Shown: piece by piece, positions 19,324 to 28,776 of the stretch
Position numbering within the stretch: the stretch's first letter is position 1
How the letters are laid out: every line of letters begins with the position of its first letter
Source of the DNA: Sphingopyxis sp. Root154
Lineage (GTDB): Bacteria; Pseudomonadota; Alphaproteobacteria; Sphingomonadales; Sphingomonadaceae
DNA length: 64,000 bases
Direction: 5' to 3'
Assembly (NCBI RefSeq): GCF_001427105.1
Contig: NZ_LMGI01000002.1
Coordinates: 372,001-436,000 of the forward strand
Notes under the pieces: generated by a model
Database searches by the model: none
What the model saw: the letters and a program-made list of their open reading frames with translations, nothing else
Told to the model about the DNA's origin: nothing
Program-made: the position numbers and the translations under genes

Positions 19324-21375
19324 TCACCAGATGCGGACGCGGTCTTTCGGCTCGAGATAGAGCTTCTGACCCTGCTTGATCTGATAGGCCTTATACCAAG
19401 GGTCAAGGTTGCGCGAGACCCAAGTCCGCTGGATCGAGGGCGAATGCGGATCGGTCGTGATGCGCTGCGACAGATTCTGCTCGCGATAGTTGCGGCGCCA
19501 CACCTGTGCCCAGCCGAGGAAGAAGCGCTGGTCACCGGTCAGGCCGTCGATCACCGGGGCCTCCTTGCCGCCGAGTGACTTTTTATAGGCGTCGTAGGCG
19601 ATCGTGAGGCCCGCGAGATCGCCGATATTCTCACCGAGCGTGAAGGTGCCGTCGAGCTTTTCGCCGGGAAGCACTTCATAGGCGTCATACTGCGCGATCA
19701 GCGCCTTGCCCGCGGCCTCGAACGCCGCGACGTCGGCCGGGGTCCACCAGTCGGCGAGCTTGCCGGTCTCGTCGTATTTCGCGCCCTGGTCGTCGAAGTG
19801 ATGGCTGATCTCGTGGCCGATCACCGCACCGATGCCGCCATAGTTGACCGCGGCGTCGGCGTGCGGATCGAAGAAGGGCGGCTGCAGGATCGCGGCGGGG
19901 AAGACGATCTCGTTCATCCCGAAGTTGGCGTAGGCGTTGACCTCCATCGGGGTCATCCCCCATTCCCAGCGGCGGATCGGACCGCCGAGGCGGCCGACAT
20001 TGTCGTCGTGCGCGAACTGGTTGGCGCGCAGCTGGTTGCCGAACAGGTCGTCGCCGCGGATTTCGAGCTTGCTATAATCCTTCCAGCGGTCGGGGTAGCC
20101 GATCTTGGTGGTGAAGCTGGCGAGCTTCTTCTTCGCCTTCACCTTCGTCCCGGGCTGCATCCACGTCAGATTGCCGATGCGCGTGTCGAGCGCGGCGAGC
20201 ACATTCTTGACGAGCACGTCCATCGCCGCCTTGGTTTCGGGCGGGAAATATTTCGCGACATAATCCTGGCCGACGGCTTCACCCATATTGTTGGTGGTGA
20301 AATCGACCGCGCGCTTCCAGCGTTCCTGCATCTGCGGCGTGCCCGACAATGCGGTGCCGTAGAAGGAGAAGGCTTCCTGCGCGACCGCATCGGGCAGCAC
20401 GCCCGAGAAGCCGTCGAGGCTGCGCACAATCAGCGCGTCGCGGATCACGCCGATCGGCGCGTCGGCGAGCAGCTTGGCCTCGCCGGTGAAGGCGCTCGGC
20501 TGCGACACGAGGATCGAATCCTCATTGACGCCGATGCCGCGAATGAAAGCCTGCCAGTCGAAGCCCGGCGCTGCCTTGGCGAGCTCGGCGATCGTCATCT
20601 TGTTATAGACTTTGGTCGCGTCGCTGCTGTCGTTCTTGTCCCAGTGGACGGTCGCGACCTGCTTTTCGAAATCATAGATCGCCTTGGCGCGTGCCGCGGC
20701 ATCCTTTTCGCCTGCGAGCGTCAGGACATTTTCGAGGTGCTTGAGGTAGGCCGCCTGCAGCTTGGTGTTGCGCTCGCCGTCTTTCAGGTAGAAATCGCGG
20801 TCGGGCATGCCGATGCCGCCCTGGAACATCGTATAGATATAGACGTCAGGGTTCTTGTCGTCCTGCCCGACATAGCCGCCGAAGAAATGCTGGATGCCGC
20901 TGCGGTCGGCTTCGGACAGCAGCTTCGCGAGACCCGCCTTTTCGACGGCGCGGACTTTGGCGAGCCAGGGCTGGATCGGGGCGAGGCCCTTCGTTTCGAC
21001 CGCCGCCGTGTCGAGGTACGACGAATAGGCGCGGCCGATCATGCTGCTGGGATCGCCCTTTGCGACGTCGAGGATTTCGCGCGTGCGCTTTTGCGACAGG
21101 TCGGCGAGCGCGGTGAACATGCCATAGTTCGACTTGTCGGCCGGGATCTGTGCGTTCTTTGCCCAGGTGCCGTTGGCATAGGCATAGAAGTCGTCGCCCG
21201 GTTGGACGGTCTTGTCCATGCCGGTGAGGTCGAAGCCGAAATCGCCGATCTCGGGCTTTGCGGTCGTTTGAGTGGCCGGCGCGGCCTTTTCCTTGGCGGT
21301 CGCCGGAACGGCGGCGAGCATCAATGCGCCAAGCGCGGCGGTCGCCATCAGGCGCGAAGAAATATGCAGAGTCAT
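19324..21375 (-). CDS. M13 family (neprilysin-like) zinc metallopeptidase
   Basis: The 683-residue protein has a signal peptide (residues 1-27, ending AAVPATAKE) and the M13 layout. The zinc motif is HEISH (His521, Glu522, His525) within GAVIGHEISHHFDDQG, followed by the third ligand Glu in GENIGDLAGL. The typical end motif is YLEPKDRVRIW. Such enzymes cleave small peptides, here in the periplasm or attached to the envelope. The length is normal for secreted bacterial M13 enzymes. It stands alone on the minus strand, 23 bases upstream of cckA, so read-through into cckA is possible. Confidence 0.95.
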   Translation of the reverse strand: MTLHISSRLMATAALGALMLAAVPATAKEKAAPATQTTAKPEIGDFGFDLTGMDKTVQPGDDFYAYANGTWAKNAQIPADKSNYGMFTALADLSQKRTREILDVAKGDPSSMIGRAYSSYLDTAAVETKGLAPIQPWLAKVRAVEKAGLAKLLSEADRSGIQHFFGGYVGQDDKNPDVYIYTMFQGGIGMPDRDFYLKDGERNTKLQAAYLKHLENVLTLAGEKDAAARAKAIYDFEKQVATVHWDKNDSSDATKVYNKMTIAELAKAAPGFDWQAFIRGIGVNEDSILVSQPSAFTGEAKLLADAPIGVIRDALIVRSLDGFSGVLPDAVAQEAFSFYGTALSGTPQMQERWKRAVDFTTNNMGEAVGQDYVAKYFPPETKAAMDVLVKNVLAALDTRIGNLTWMQPGTKVKAKKKLASFTTKIGYPDRWKDYSKLEIRGDDLFGNQLRANQFAHDDNVGRLGGPIRRWEWGMTPMEVNAYANFGMNEIVFPAAILQPPFFDPHADAAVNYGGIGAVIGHEISHHFDDQGAKYDETGKLADWWTPADVAAFEAAGKALIAQYDAYEVLPGEKLDGTFTLGENIGDLAGLTIAYDAYKKSLGGKEAPVIDGLTGDQRFFLGWAQVWRRNYREQNLSQRITTDPHSPSIQRTWVSRNLDPWYKAYQIKQGQKLYLEPKDRVRIW

Positions 21376-21471
21376 GATATTCCCCAGTTTTCAATTTGAA
21401 GCGAAAATCCGCGCCGCATAGCCACGGCGCAGATTAGCGATGCGACAGCTATACGCCTGCTGTTTGGGGGT

Positions 21472-22086
21472 TCAACCGGCCGCGGTGTCGCTGGTCGATG
21501 CCTCATGTCGTTGGTCGCGCGCCCGCGCCAGTTTGCGCCGCCAGCGGAGGCGAATCCAATTGTCCCAGAAGATCGAGGCGAGGATGTAGCCGACGATGGC
21601 CGAGACGAGCGAAATGACGAACAGCCCGGCGAGCATCGCGGGCGCCGCGTCCGAAAAGACCCAGCGCACCCACTCGCCCGCCGAGGCGCCATGCTCGATC
21701 ATCGCCGAGAAGGTCACGCTGTTGGCATGGAGCCCGAACAGCCAGTCGCCGAGCCACACCGACGCGATGATGATGAATGGGGTCGTCACGGGGTTCGACA
21801 GGAAGGTCATCGCCGCGCCGATCGGGATATTGGCGCGGAACGGCAGCGCGAGCAGCGCGACACCCAATATCTGCACACCCGGGATCAGGAAGAAGATGCC
21901 GACGAACAGCCCGAGCGCGGTGCCGCGCGGGACCGAGGTGCGGGTGAAGCGCCACAAATGGCTGTGCGCGACGCGATGCGCAAACGGCTTGACGAACCGG
22001 CTCGCGAGCAATTCCTCGCGCGTCGGCGAGTTGCGGCGGACCCAGTTCATCACCGCCGCCTTGTCACGAGGTTTGCCCGCGCTCAT
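21472..22086 (-). CDS. DUF2062 membrane protein
   Basis: The 204-residue protein matches the DUF2062 family: a basic N-terminal part, then [40 protein letters not shown] and [19 protein letters not shown] third hydrophobic segment follows around residues 150-170, and a basic tail ([17 protein letters not shown]). The NP-x-T motif after the second helix is the family hallmark. The function is unknown. It starts four bases before the smpB stop, so the two genes are translationally coupled. Confidence 0.9.
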   Translation of the reverse strand: MSAGKPRDKAAVMNWVRRNSPTREELLASRFVKPFAHRVAHSHLWRFTRTSVPRGTALGLFVGIFFLIPGVQILGVALLALPFRANIPIGAAMTFLSNPVTTPFIIIASVWLGDWLFGLHANSVTFSAMIEHGASAGEWVRWVFSDAAPAMLAGLFVISLVSAIVGYILASIFWDNWIRLRWRRKLARARDQRHEASTSDTAAG

Positions 22087-22568
22087 CCGCGATCCTTCAT
22101 CAACCGCTGCTTGTCGCGCTTCCAGTCGCGTTCCTTGATCGACTCCCGCTTGTCGTGCGCCTTCTTGCCCTTAGCGAGCGCGAGTTCGACCTTGGCGCGG
22201 CCGCGGCTGTTGAAATAGACCGACAGCGGGACGAGCGTCATGCCCTGGCGCGCGACGCCGGCGTACATCTTGTTGATCTCGCGGCCGCTGAGCAGCAGCT
22301 TGCGCGGGCGCTTGGGTTCGTGATTGTGGCGGTTGCCGTGGCTGAATTCGGGGATGTTGCTATTGATCAGCCACACCTCATTGCCCTTCACCTCGGCATA
22401 GCTTTCGGCGATCGTGCCTTCGCCGAAGCGGAGCGACTTGACCTCGGTCCCCTGCAGCGCGATCCCCGCCTCGAACACCTGTTCGATGGCAAAGTCGAAC
22501 CGCGCGCGCCGGTTCTCGGCGACGACTTTCTTCTTGTCGAATTCGGCGGCGGACTGGGGACGAGCCAT
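22083..22568 (-). CDS. smpB: SsrA-binding protein SmpB
   Basis: SmpB binds tmRNA and brings it to stalled ribosomes for trans-translation. The 161-residue protein has [20 protein letters not shown] near the N-terminus, [18 protein letters not shown], the beta-barrel core with the motif [17 protein letters not shown] and the basic tail [20 protein letters not shown] that reaches into the mRNA channel. Length is normal. It follows dapA after eight bases and overlaps the DUF2062 gene by four. Confidence 0.98.
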   Translation of the reverse strand: MARPQSAAEFDKKKVVAENRRARFDFAIEQVFEAGIALQGTEVKSLRFGEGTIAESYAEVKGNEVWLINSNIPEFSHGNRHNHEPKRPRKLLLSGREINKMYAGVARQGMTLVPLSVYFNSRGRAKVELALAKGKKAHDKRESIKERDWKRDKQRLMKDRG

Positions 22569-22576
22569 TTCGGGAC

Positions 22577-23452
22577 CTAGATTACTCCGGCCGCGGACAG
22601 CGCGGCATCGACGGCGGCGCGCGACGCATCGTTCGCCGGAATGATAGGTAGGCGCACTTCGGGCGAAAACCAGTCGTGGATGCGCGACAGCGCATATTTA
22701 ACCGGCCCCGGCGAGGTGTCGGAGAACATCGCCTTGTGCAGATCGAACAGGCGGTCGTGCAGCACCAGCGCGCGCGCCCAGTCGCCCGCGGCGCAGGCGG
22801 CGGCGAAATCGGCACAGAGGCGGGGCGCAACATTAGCGGTGACCGAGATGCATCCGGCGCCGCCCATCACGGCGTGCGGAAGCCAGAGATCGTCGTTTCC
22901 GCTGAGCTGGCAGAAGTCCTTGCCCGCGCCTGCCCGCTGAACCGTGACGCGCGCCAGATCGCCGCTCGCATCCTTGATCGCAACGACGCTCGGGATTTCG
23001 GCGAGCTTGCACATCGTCTCGGCGCCGATGTCGGCGACGGTGCGGCCGGGGACGTTATAGACGACGATCGGCAGATCGCTCGCGTCGGCAAGCGCCTGAA
23101 AATGCGCGATCATGCCTTCCTGGCTCGGCCGGTTGTAATAGGGCGCGACGATCAGCGCCGCGGTCGCGCCGGCCGCCTGTGCATGGCGCATATGGCGCAC
23201 CGCGGTCGCGGTGTCGTTCGACCCGCAGCCTGCGATCACCGGCACGCGCCCCGCCGCCGCCTCGATGCAGCTGTCGATCACCTGATAATGTTCGTCGTAG
23301 CCGAGCGTCGGGCTTTCGCCGGTCGTTCCGCACGGAACCAGCGCGCTGGTCCCTTCTTTGATCTGCCAATCGACAAGCCGCGCGAAGGCCGGAGCATCGA
23401 ACGCCCCATCGCGAAATGGCGTCACCAAAGCGGGAATCGAACCCGAAAACAT
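22577..23452 (-). CDS. dapA: 4-hydroxy-tetrahydrodipicolinate synthase
   Basis: DapA condenses pyruvate with aspartate semialdehyde, the first committed step to diaminopimelate and lysine. The 291-residue protein has the TIM-barrel motifs of the family: [10 protein letters not shown] with the proton-relay Thr43-Thr44, VYNVPGRT with Tyr132, and [10 protein letters not shown] with the Schiff-base Lys160. The start at 23452 gives the standard N-terminus [13 protein letters not shown]. It is divergent from the lytic transglycosylase gene, with a 100-base gap, and heads the dapA-smpB-DUF2062 run. Confidence 0.98.
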   Translation of the reverse strand: MFSGSIPALVTPFRDGAFDAPAFARLVDWQIKEGTSALVPCGTTGESPTLGYDEHYQVIDSCIEAAAGRVPVIAGCGSNDTATAVRHMRHAQAAGATAALIVAPYYNRPSQEGMIAHFQALADASDLPIVVYNVPGRTVADIGAETMCKLAEIPSVVAIKDASGDLARVTVQRAGAGKDFCQLSGNDDLWLPHAVMGGAGCISVTANVAPRLCADFAAACAAGDWARALVLHDRLFDLHKAMFSDTSPGPVKYALSRIHDWFSPEVRLPIIPANDASRAAVDAALSAAGVI

Positions 23453-23552
23453 GCTCCGCTCCTTTACAATACCCCATTGCGACCGATAGAATCCGGCCAG
23501 CGCGCCGCTATTGGACGTCTATTCAGCGCCCCGCAAGGAGTTTGGCATTACT

Positions 23553-25583
23553 ATGGCAGCTATGACCTCGCTGACCCGTATCTCCCGCCTCGCGCTCGCC
23601 GCGGCCCTCCTCATTCCAACCATCGCGCATGCCAGCGAACTCACTCCCGAACAAATGGCCTGGTATCGCGCCCAGATGGGTCTGGCAGCGACTTCAGGGC
23701 CGCCGCCTTCGACAAGTTCGGTCGGCGATGCGGTGATGGAATGGCGGCGGCTGACCGCGAACACCGGCGCCTCGTTCGACCAGCTTTCGCGCTTCCTGAT
23801 GGCGAACAAGGGCTGGCCCGACAGCGATAAGATGCGCACGCGCGCCGAAAAAGCCATCTCGCTCGACAGCTACGACCCGCAGCGCACCCTCGCCTATTTC
23901 AATGCCTATCCGCCGCAGACCGCGAGTGGGCAGCTTCGCTATGCGCTCGCACTCAACGCGTCGGGCCGCCGCGAGGATGCCGCCGCCGCCGTCCGCCGCG
24001 CGTGGACGAGCGGGCCGCTCGACGATTATGAAACGAGCCGCGCGCTCGCCATGTTCCCCGGCGCGATCACCCCCGCCGACCATGACGCGCGGATGGACCG
24101 GCTGCTCTGGCTTGGCGCCACCGCCGCCGCGGGCCGCCAGCTCGCCTATACCTCGCCCGACAAGCGCAACGTGTTCGCGGCACGGCTTGCGATGCGTAAC
24201 GCTTCGGTCGACGCGGCCTTTCAGGCATCCGCCGCCGAAAGCGCCAATCCGGCGCTGACCCGCACCGATGCGGGCTATATCACTGACAAGGCGACCTGGC
24301 TGCGCAAGGCGGGGCGCGTTGGCGAGGCGCGCGCGCTGCTCGCCGCACCGCGCTCGCTGGCGAAAGCGCCGACCGATCCCGAGGAATGGCTCGAAACCTT
24401 GCTGACCAATGCGCGGCAGGCAAGCGAAGGCGGCGACAAGTCGACTGCCTATAATATCGCGCGCCAGCTCGACGACGCCTTCCCGCCCGGGACGGTTATC
24501 CGCGAAACGTCGCTTAGCGTCCGCGACGATTATACCTCGCTGGCGTGGCTCGCCGGGCAACTCGCCTATCGCGACGTGCGTCGTCCCGCCGAAGCCGTAC
24601 GCCTCTACCGGGCCTATGGTGAAGCCGCGCGCTCGGCACAGACGCGCACGAAAGGCTTTTACTGGGCCGGCCGCGCGGCGCTGGCGGCAGGCGACCGCTC
24701 GACGGCGAATGCGCATTTTGCCGATGCCGCTCAGCATTACGACCAATTTTACGGCCAGTTGGCGCTCGAGCGGCTGAACCGTCCGCAACCCAAGCCGACC
24801 CCCGATCCGACCATTCACGTCAGCAATGACGAGCGCCGTGCGTTCGAGGACGACCGGCTGGTGCGCGCCGCGCGAGCGCTGGGTGAAATCGGCGCTTGGC
24901 GCGAACAGTCGCTGTTCCTGCGCGCGCTGGCGCAACAGGCGACCTCGCCCGCCGACCATGTCCTCGCGGGCAAGCTCGCATCGCAGATCGGGCGTCCCGA
25001 CCTTGGCGTGATGATCGGCCGCAGCGCGCAGGCGAACAGCCTCGATGCGGTCGAGGTGTCGGGCTTCCCGACCGTACGCGTGCCCGCCGGACATGAAAGC
25101 AACTGGACGTTCATCCATGCGATCACGCGGCAGGAAAGCCAGTTCGACCGGCAGGCGATCAGCCACGCCGGCGCGCGCGGGATGATGCAGCTGATGCCGG
25201 GCACCGCGCGCGAAGTCGCGGGCAAGCTGGGCATGAGCTATGACGCGGGTTCGCTGACCACCGACACCAATTACAATATGATGCTGGGATCGACCTATTT
25301 TCAGCAGATGCTGCGCTATTTCGGCGGCAGCTATCCGCTGGCGGTAGCGGCGTACAACGCCGGTCCGGGCAATGTGAACAAATGGCTGCGCGCCAATGGC
25401 GATCCGCGCGGCGGGGGGATCGAGATGGTCGACTGGATCGAGGCGATCCCGATCTTCGAGACGCGCAACTATGTCCAGCGCGTGCTCGAAAATGCCGTCG
25501 TTTACGACACGCTGCGCGATGGCGGCGGATCGCGTCAGCAGGCACCGTTGAGCTTCTACCTCGGCAAACGCACGCCCGGCTGA
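23553..25583 (+). CDS. Soluble lytic murein transglycosylase (Slt70-like)
   Basis: The 676-residue periplasmic protein cleaves the glycan strands of peptidoglycan to 1,6-anhydro products. It has a signal peptide ending IAHASELT and a long helical, Ala-rich repeat region (about residues 50-480) that forms the doughnut domain of Slt70. The C-terminal SLT domain has ITRQESQFDRQAIS with catalytic Glu528, GARGMMQLMPGTA and PLAVAAYNAGPGNV. ATG at 23553 was chosen because AAGGAG lies 12 bases before it at 23535-23540. greB follows after seven bases. Confidence 0.95.
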   Translation: MAAMTSLTRISRLALAAALLIPTIAHASELTPEQMAWYRAQMGLAATSGPPPSTSSVGDAVMEWRRLTANTGASFDQLSRFLMANKGWPDSDKMRTRAEKAISLDSYDPQRTLAYFNAYPPQTASGQLRYALALNASGRREDAAAAVRRAWTSGPLDDYETSRALAMFPGAITPADHDARMDRLLWLGATAAAGRQLAYTSPDKRNVFAARLAMRNASVDAAFQASAAESANPALTRTDAGYITDKATWLRKAGRVGEARALLAAPRSLAKAPTDPEEWLETLLTNARQASEGGDKSTAYNIARQLDDAFPPGTVIRETSLSVRDDYTSLAWLAGQLAYRDVRRPAEAVRLYRAYGEAARSAQTRTKGFYWAGRAALAAGDRSTANAHFADAAQHYDQFYGQLALERLNRPQPKPTPDPTIHVSNDERRAFEDDRLVRAARALGEIGAWREQSLFLRALAQQATSPADHVLAGKLASQIGRPDLGVMIGRSAQANSLDAVEVSGFPTVRVPAGHESNWTFIHAITRQESQFDRQAISHAGARGMMQLMPGTAREVAGKLGMSYDAGSLTTDTNYNMMLGSTYFQQMLRYFGGSYPLAVAAYNAGPGNVNKWLRANGDPRGGGIEMVDWIEAIPIFETRNYVQRVLENAVVYDTLRDGGGSRQQAPLSFYLGKRTPG

Positions 25584-25590
25584 CAACTCC

Positions 25591-26079
25591 ATGGCGGGGG
25601 ACAAGACCAACATCATCAGCCCCGCGGGCTATGCCGCGCTGCGCGCCGAATATGACGCGCTACTCGGCGACGAGCGCCCGAAGCTGGTCGAGGTGATCAG
25701 CTGGGCCGCCGGCAATGGCGACCGCAGCGAAAATGGCGACTATATCTATGGCCGCAAGCGGCTGCGCGAGATCGACCGGCGGCTTTCGTTTCTGGCGCGG
25801 CGGATGAAGGCGGCGCGCGTCGTCGACCCCGCCGAACAGCCCGACAAGAGCCGCATCTGGTTTGGCGCCACCGTCGAACTCGCCGACGATGATGACGCGC
25901 GGCGCATCGTCACACTCGTGGGCGATGACGAGGCCGAGGCGGGCGAAGGCCGGATCGGCTGGAACAGCCCCCTCGCCCGCGCGCTGCGCGGCGGCGGGGT
26001 CGGCGATTTGCGCACGGTGCAGCTGCCCGCAGGGCCGAAGGAATGGGAAGTGGTTGCGGTCAGCTATCCCGCAGTCTGA
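25591..26079 (+). CDS. greB: Transcription elongation factor GreB
   Basis: GreB enters the RNA polymerase secondary channel and stimulates cleavage of backtracked RNA. The 162-residue protein starts with NIISPAGYAALRAEYDALL, has the acidic coiled-coil tip and GreB hallmark NGDRSENGDYIYGRKRLREI, and the C-terminal FKBP-like domain (TVELADDDDARRIVTLVG, GRIGWNSPLARAL). The YIYGRKRLREID stretch marks GreB rather than GreA. It lies seven bases after the lytic transglycosylase gene and should share its transcript. Confidence 0.95.
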   Translation: MAGDKTNIISPAGYAALRAEYDALLGDERPKLVEVISWAAGNGDRSENGDYIYGRKRLREIDRRLSFLARRMKAARVVDPAEQPDKSRIWFGATVELADDDDARRIVTLVGDDEAEAGEGRIGWNSPLARALRGGGVGDLRTVQLPAGPKEWEVVAVSYPAV

Positions 26080-26508
26080 TTTTCCGTCCCTCCGTACGCG
26101 TTCGCAAAAACGTCGCTCAACAACGAATGACCGGACGCGCCCGATCCAAGTCATTCGACATTGAGCGGGTGCAGGTCCGCTACTGACAGACGCCCGACGT
26201 CGAAGCGCCGCAGTTCTGATAATCCGGTGTTATATGAACGTTCGGCCGACATCAGGCGACCGGGCGCTTCGCGACAATGCCAATCGCATCCGGCTCCTCG
26301 ATGATCGAACATTCCCATGCGTTCAAGAGGTCTGTGTCGCCGCCTCTGTTGACGATCGCTAACGCGGGCTTGAGGCCTTGTGCAGAATGCTTTGAAGGTT
26401 TCCGCCCGACTCTATACGGGCACCGGATTGGTTGCTTCCATCGCATCGCGTTCGGCTTCCGCGCCCAGCCGTTGGTATAGAGGCAGATCGCCAGGATTTT
26501 GAATTACA
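26080..26508. other. Gene-poor stretch between greB and rlmJ
   Basis: No well-supported intact gene lies in these 429 bases. A minus-strand frame at 26252-26446 could encode 64 residues ending ECSIIEEPDAIGIVAKRPVA, which has coding-like composition, but I cannot assign it and it may be decayed sequence. A second minus-strand piece at 26412-26504 looks like the end of an acetyltransferase gene. The base composition is lower in GC than the neighbours. This looks like a place where genes have been lost or inserted. Confidence 0.5.
26412..26504 (-). pseudogene. Possible 3' remnant of a GNAT acetyltransferase gene
   Basis: Thirty codons without a start read IQNPGDLPLYQRLGAEAERD and end MEATNPVPV before TAG. 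The order NP-x2-x-PLYQRLGAE resembles the last conserved motif of GNAT N-acetyltransferases (typically N-P-x-N-x-x-LYERLGF). Any upstream part would lie inside rlmJ, where this frame does not continue as a GNAT protein, so the gene would have been cut near 26505. The resemblance is by eye only. Confidence 0.35.
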
Positions 26509-27339
26509 ATGAATTATCGCCATTCCTTTCATGCTGGTAACAGCGCCGATGTCGTAAAGCACAGCCTGCTGATCGCCCTCGTGCGGGCCTTGCAGCAAAA
26601 ACCGGGCGCGCTGACCCTGATCGACACGCATGCCGGCTGCGGGCTGTACGACCTTGGCGGCGATGAGGCCCAACGCACCGGCGAGGCCACACAGGGTGTG
26701 CTCAGGGCCTTTGCCGATACGAACCCCTTGCTGGACGACTACCGCGCCGCCGTACAGGCGGTGAATGCCGGGGGCGAGCCTCGCTTTTGTCCCGGATCGC
26801 CGCGATTTCTGGCGCAGCTTCTGCGCCCGCAGGATTTTCTGATCCTAAACGAGAAACATCCCGACGATGCCTATGCCCTGCGCGGCGCGATGCGCGACAC
26901 ATCCGCCGCCGTGCATCAGCGCGACGCCTACGAGCTTTGGCTGGCGATGCTGCCGCCCCGCACCGCGCGCGGCGTGGTCGTGGTCGACCCGCCGTACGAG
27001 CAGACCGATGAACGCGCCCGTATCACCGCCACCCTCGCGGCCGCGCACCGCAAATGGGCGCATGGCGTGACGGTGATCTGGTATCCGCTGAAAGATCGCG
27101 CCACGCATGTGCGGTGGAAGGCGCAGCTGCGCAAGCTCGGCATCCCGAAGTTTCTGGTGGTGGAGCATTGGTTGTACGATCGAGATCAGCCCGACATCTA
27201 TAACGGCGCGGGCCTTTTTATCGTCAACCCGCCCTACGCCTTCACGCAGGCGCTGCCACCTCTGCTGGAAGCCCTGCGCGCCGCGCTGGCGCCGGAGGGG
27301 CAGAGGGGAGTGATCACAACCGATTGGTTGGGCGACTAA
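26509..27339 (+). CDS. rlmJ: 23S rRNA (adenine(2030)-N6)-methyltransferase RlmJ
   Basis: RlmJ methylates A2030 of 23S rRNA using S-adenosylmethionine. The 276-residue protein begins MNYRHSFHAGNSADVVKH, the family's N-terminal signature, then LTLIDTHAGCGLYDL (cofactor loop) and the catalytic motif VVVDPPYEQTDE with Asp160-Pro-Pro-Tyr163, and ends with NGAGLFIVNPPYAF. Length and motifs are standard. It is flanked on both sides by gene-poor DNA, which suggests it may have been inserted at this place. Confidence 0.94.
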   Translation: MNYRHSFHAGNSADVVKHSLLIALVRALQQKPGALTLIDTHAGCGLYDLGGDEAQRTGEATQGVLRAFADTNPLLDDYRAAVQAVNAGGEPRFCPGSPRFLAQLLRPQDFLILNEKHPDDAYALRGAMRDTSAAVHQRDAYELWLAMLPPRTARGVVVVDPPYEQTDERARITATLAAAHRKWAHGVTVIWYPLKDRATHVRWKAQLRKLGIPKFLVVEHWLYDRDQPDIYNGAGLFIVNPPYAFTQALPPLLEALRAALAPEGQRGVITTDWLGD

Positions 27340-27466
27340 AATAAGCCCTCATCTTCCCCTTCTCCCAAAGGAGGAATTGCCGCGCTTCAGCTTGTAAGCA
27401 AATTGGGTCCCGCTGAATTTGAAGCACGGTTTTCGCGCTGGATGCCAGTGCTCCGGACGATTGCGC

Positions 27467-27787
27467 TTAGTCGCCGTTGGCATCAACCATGAAGACCGTC
27501 GGCTTGCCGCGAGAAGCCGGGTCCCATCCTGCCGACAATGCCGCTCGCACCCCTCGCGAGGCTATCGCGTCGTTGATGTGCGAACGCCCTTTCGGCAATC
27601 CTTTCAACAGGCGCTTTGGCGTCGGAAATTCCAGCACGGCTTCGCGTGGCATGTCTCTCTCGCGCAAAGCGACCCTCATGCCCTTCCAGCCTTCGGAAGA
27701 GGACAGTTGGGGTTCGCTCAGGAGTTCCCAGTCATATTTGACACCATCGATTTGGACGGTGCCGCTGCGGCCGTGCATGTGAAGCAT
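27467..27787 (-). CDS. Small conserved-looking protein of unknown function
   Basis: I cannot name this 106-residue protein, but it looks real. It has no signal peptide or membrane span, has even amino-acid use and contains ordered-looking segments such as TVQIDGVKYDWELLSEPQLS, GMRVALRERDMPREAVLEFP and RGVRAALSAGWDPASRGKPT. The start is ATG at 27787 after AAGG; a second Met three codons later is possible. It stands alone, convergent with rlmJ. Confidence 0.7.
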   Translation of the reverse strand: MLHMHGRSGTVQIDGVKYDWELLSEPQLSSSEGWKGMRVALRERDMPREAVLEFPTPKRLLKGLPKGRSHINDAIASRGVRAALSAGWDPASRGKPTVFMVDANGD

Positions 27788-28104
27788 AGGATGCCCTTAG
27801 CATGTTAGGCGCGGCGCTCCAGTCGGTTCACATCAAAGATCGGCTACCGGAACCTTTAGCGGCCAAGACAGCCGCTCCGCGGCTACGATATCGACCGATT
27901 GCGGACAATAAGCCCCTCCCGCTGTGACTAACGAACAAGTTCATAAGTCTCGCTGCCGTCCCCTGAAGGGGAGGGCTTGATGCGATTCATATGTCCGCTT
28001 CCCACGCATAGCCGCCATTGCTCTAGACTGTGCGCGCGGTCACCGACGCCGGCTGGACGCTGCCGCAGGAGCTGATAATCTGATCGGGGTCGAGGGGAGA
28101 TCGA
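27788..28104. other. Intergenic stretch without a recognisable gene
   Basis: These 317 bases separate two unknown genes that point away from each other, so they should contain both promoters. At 28030-28083 a short plus-strand frame reads VRAVTDAGWTLPQELII before TGA, with a stop codon just upstream. It may be debris of a former gene. GGGGAGA just before 28105 is the ribosome binding site of the next gene. I see nothing else. Confidence 0.4.
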
Positions 28105-28764
28105 ATGATGCGAAGCTTTGGGTTGGTCGCCGCACTTTTGCTATCGGGCCCGGCACACGCTGCGCAGGACCGCCCGGCCCTGCCGCCAGTCAGCGACCAG
28201 TTCCTTCTCGATCAGCTCGAACTCGGCGAAGAGATTGAAACGCGCGCCGATGGCGACCTCAACGGCGACGGCGACGCCGACACCGTCTTCGTTGTCGCCA
28301 GCCCTGACGAGCGGCACCTCTATGTCGTGCTCAGCTATCGCGGCGAAGTCGACATCGGGCACGAATCAGCGGGCAACTTCAAGCTGGAGCCCGATCCGCT
28401 TGGCCCCGCCGGGCTGTCGATCAACAAGGGCGTGCTGACGATCCGCGACCTGACGGGCGGCACCACCGCATTGTCGGCGACCTATCGCTATCGGGCCGCG
28501 ACAACGGAGGCCGGCCAGCGAATGCGGCTGATCGGGCTTGATGCGACGGTTTACAGCCGCACCTATGCGCATGATGGCAACGAAATGAGCTGGAACGTCG
28601 CGACCGGCGACACGGTCACCAGCTTGCTCAAGGTCGCGACAAGCGGCGATCGTGGTTACGACAAGCTCTATCCGCGCAAGTTCAAGCGGCCGGTGCGGAC
28701 GATCTATATGGAGGATACACCCGACGCCGAGGAAGAACTCGTCGGCGTGAAGAAGGCAAAATGA
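28105..28764 (+). CDS. Secreted protein with a calcium-loop (FG-GAP-like) motif
   Basis: I do not recognise this 219-residue protein. It has a signal peptide (residues 1-19, ending GPAHAAQ) and the sequence DLNGDGDADTVFVV near residue 51, a calcium-binding loop as in dockerin or FG-GAP/VCBS repeats. The rest is beta-rich (HLYVVLSYRGEVDIG, TALSATYRYRA) and resembles periplasmic proteins that read D-x-N-x-D-G followed by a beta sheet. ATG at 28105 follows GGGGAGA. It is probably periplasmic. The only near neighbour is the small membrane protein gene that ends 13 bases past its stop. Confidence 0.78.
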   Translation: MMRSFGLVAALLLSGPAHAAQDRPALPPVSDQFLLDQLELGEEIETRADGDLNGDGDADTVFVVASPDERHLYVVLSYRGEVDIGHESAGNFKLEPDPLGPAGLSINKGVLTIRDLTGGTTALSATYRYRAATTEAGQRMRLIGLDATVYSRTYAHDGNEMSWNVATGDTVTSLLKVATSGDRGYDKLYPRKFKRPVRTIYMEDTPDAEEELVGVKKAK

Positions 28765-28776
28765 AGCTTCTCTCGA

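Noticed and set aside
23694-25616. A 640-codon minus-strand open frame opposite the lytic transglycosylase
   Set aside because: The plus-strand gene has a signal peptide, ribosome binding site and catalytic motifs. The reverse frame has none of these.
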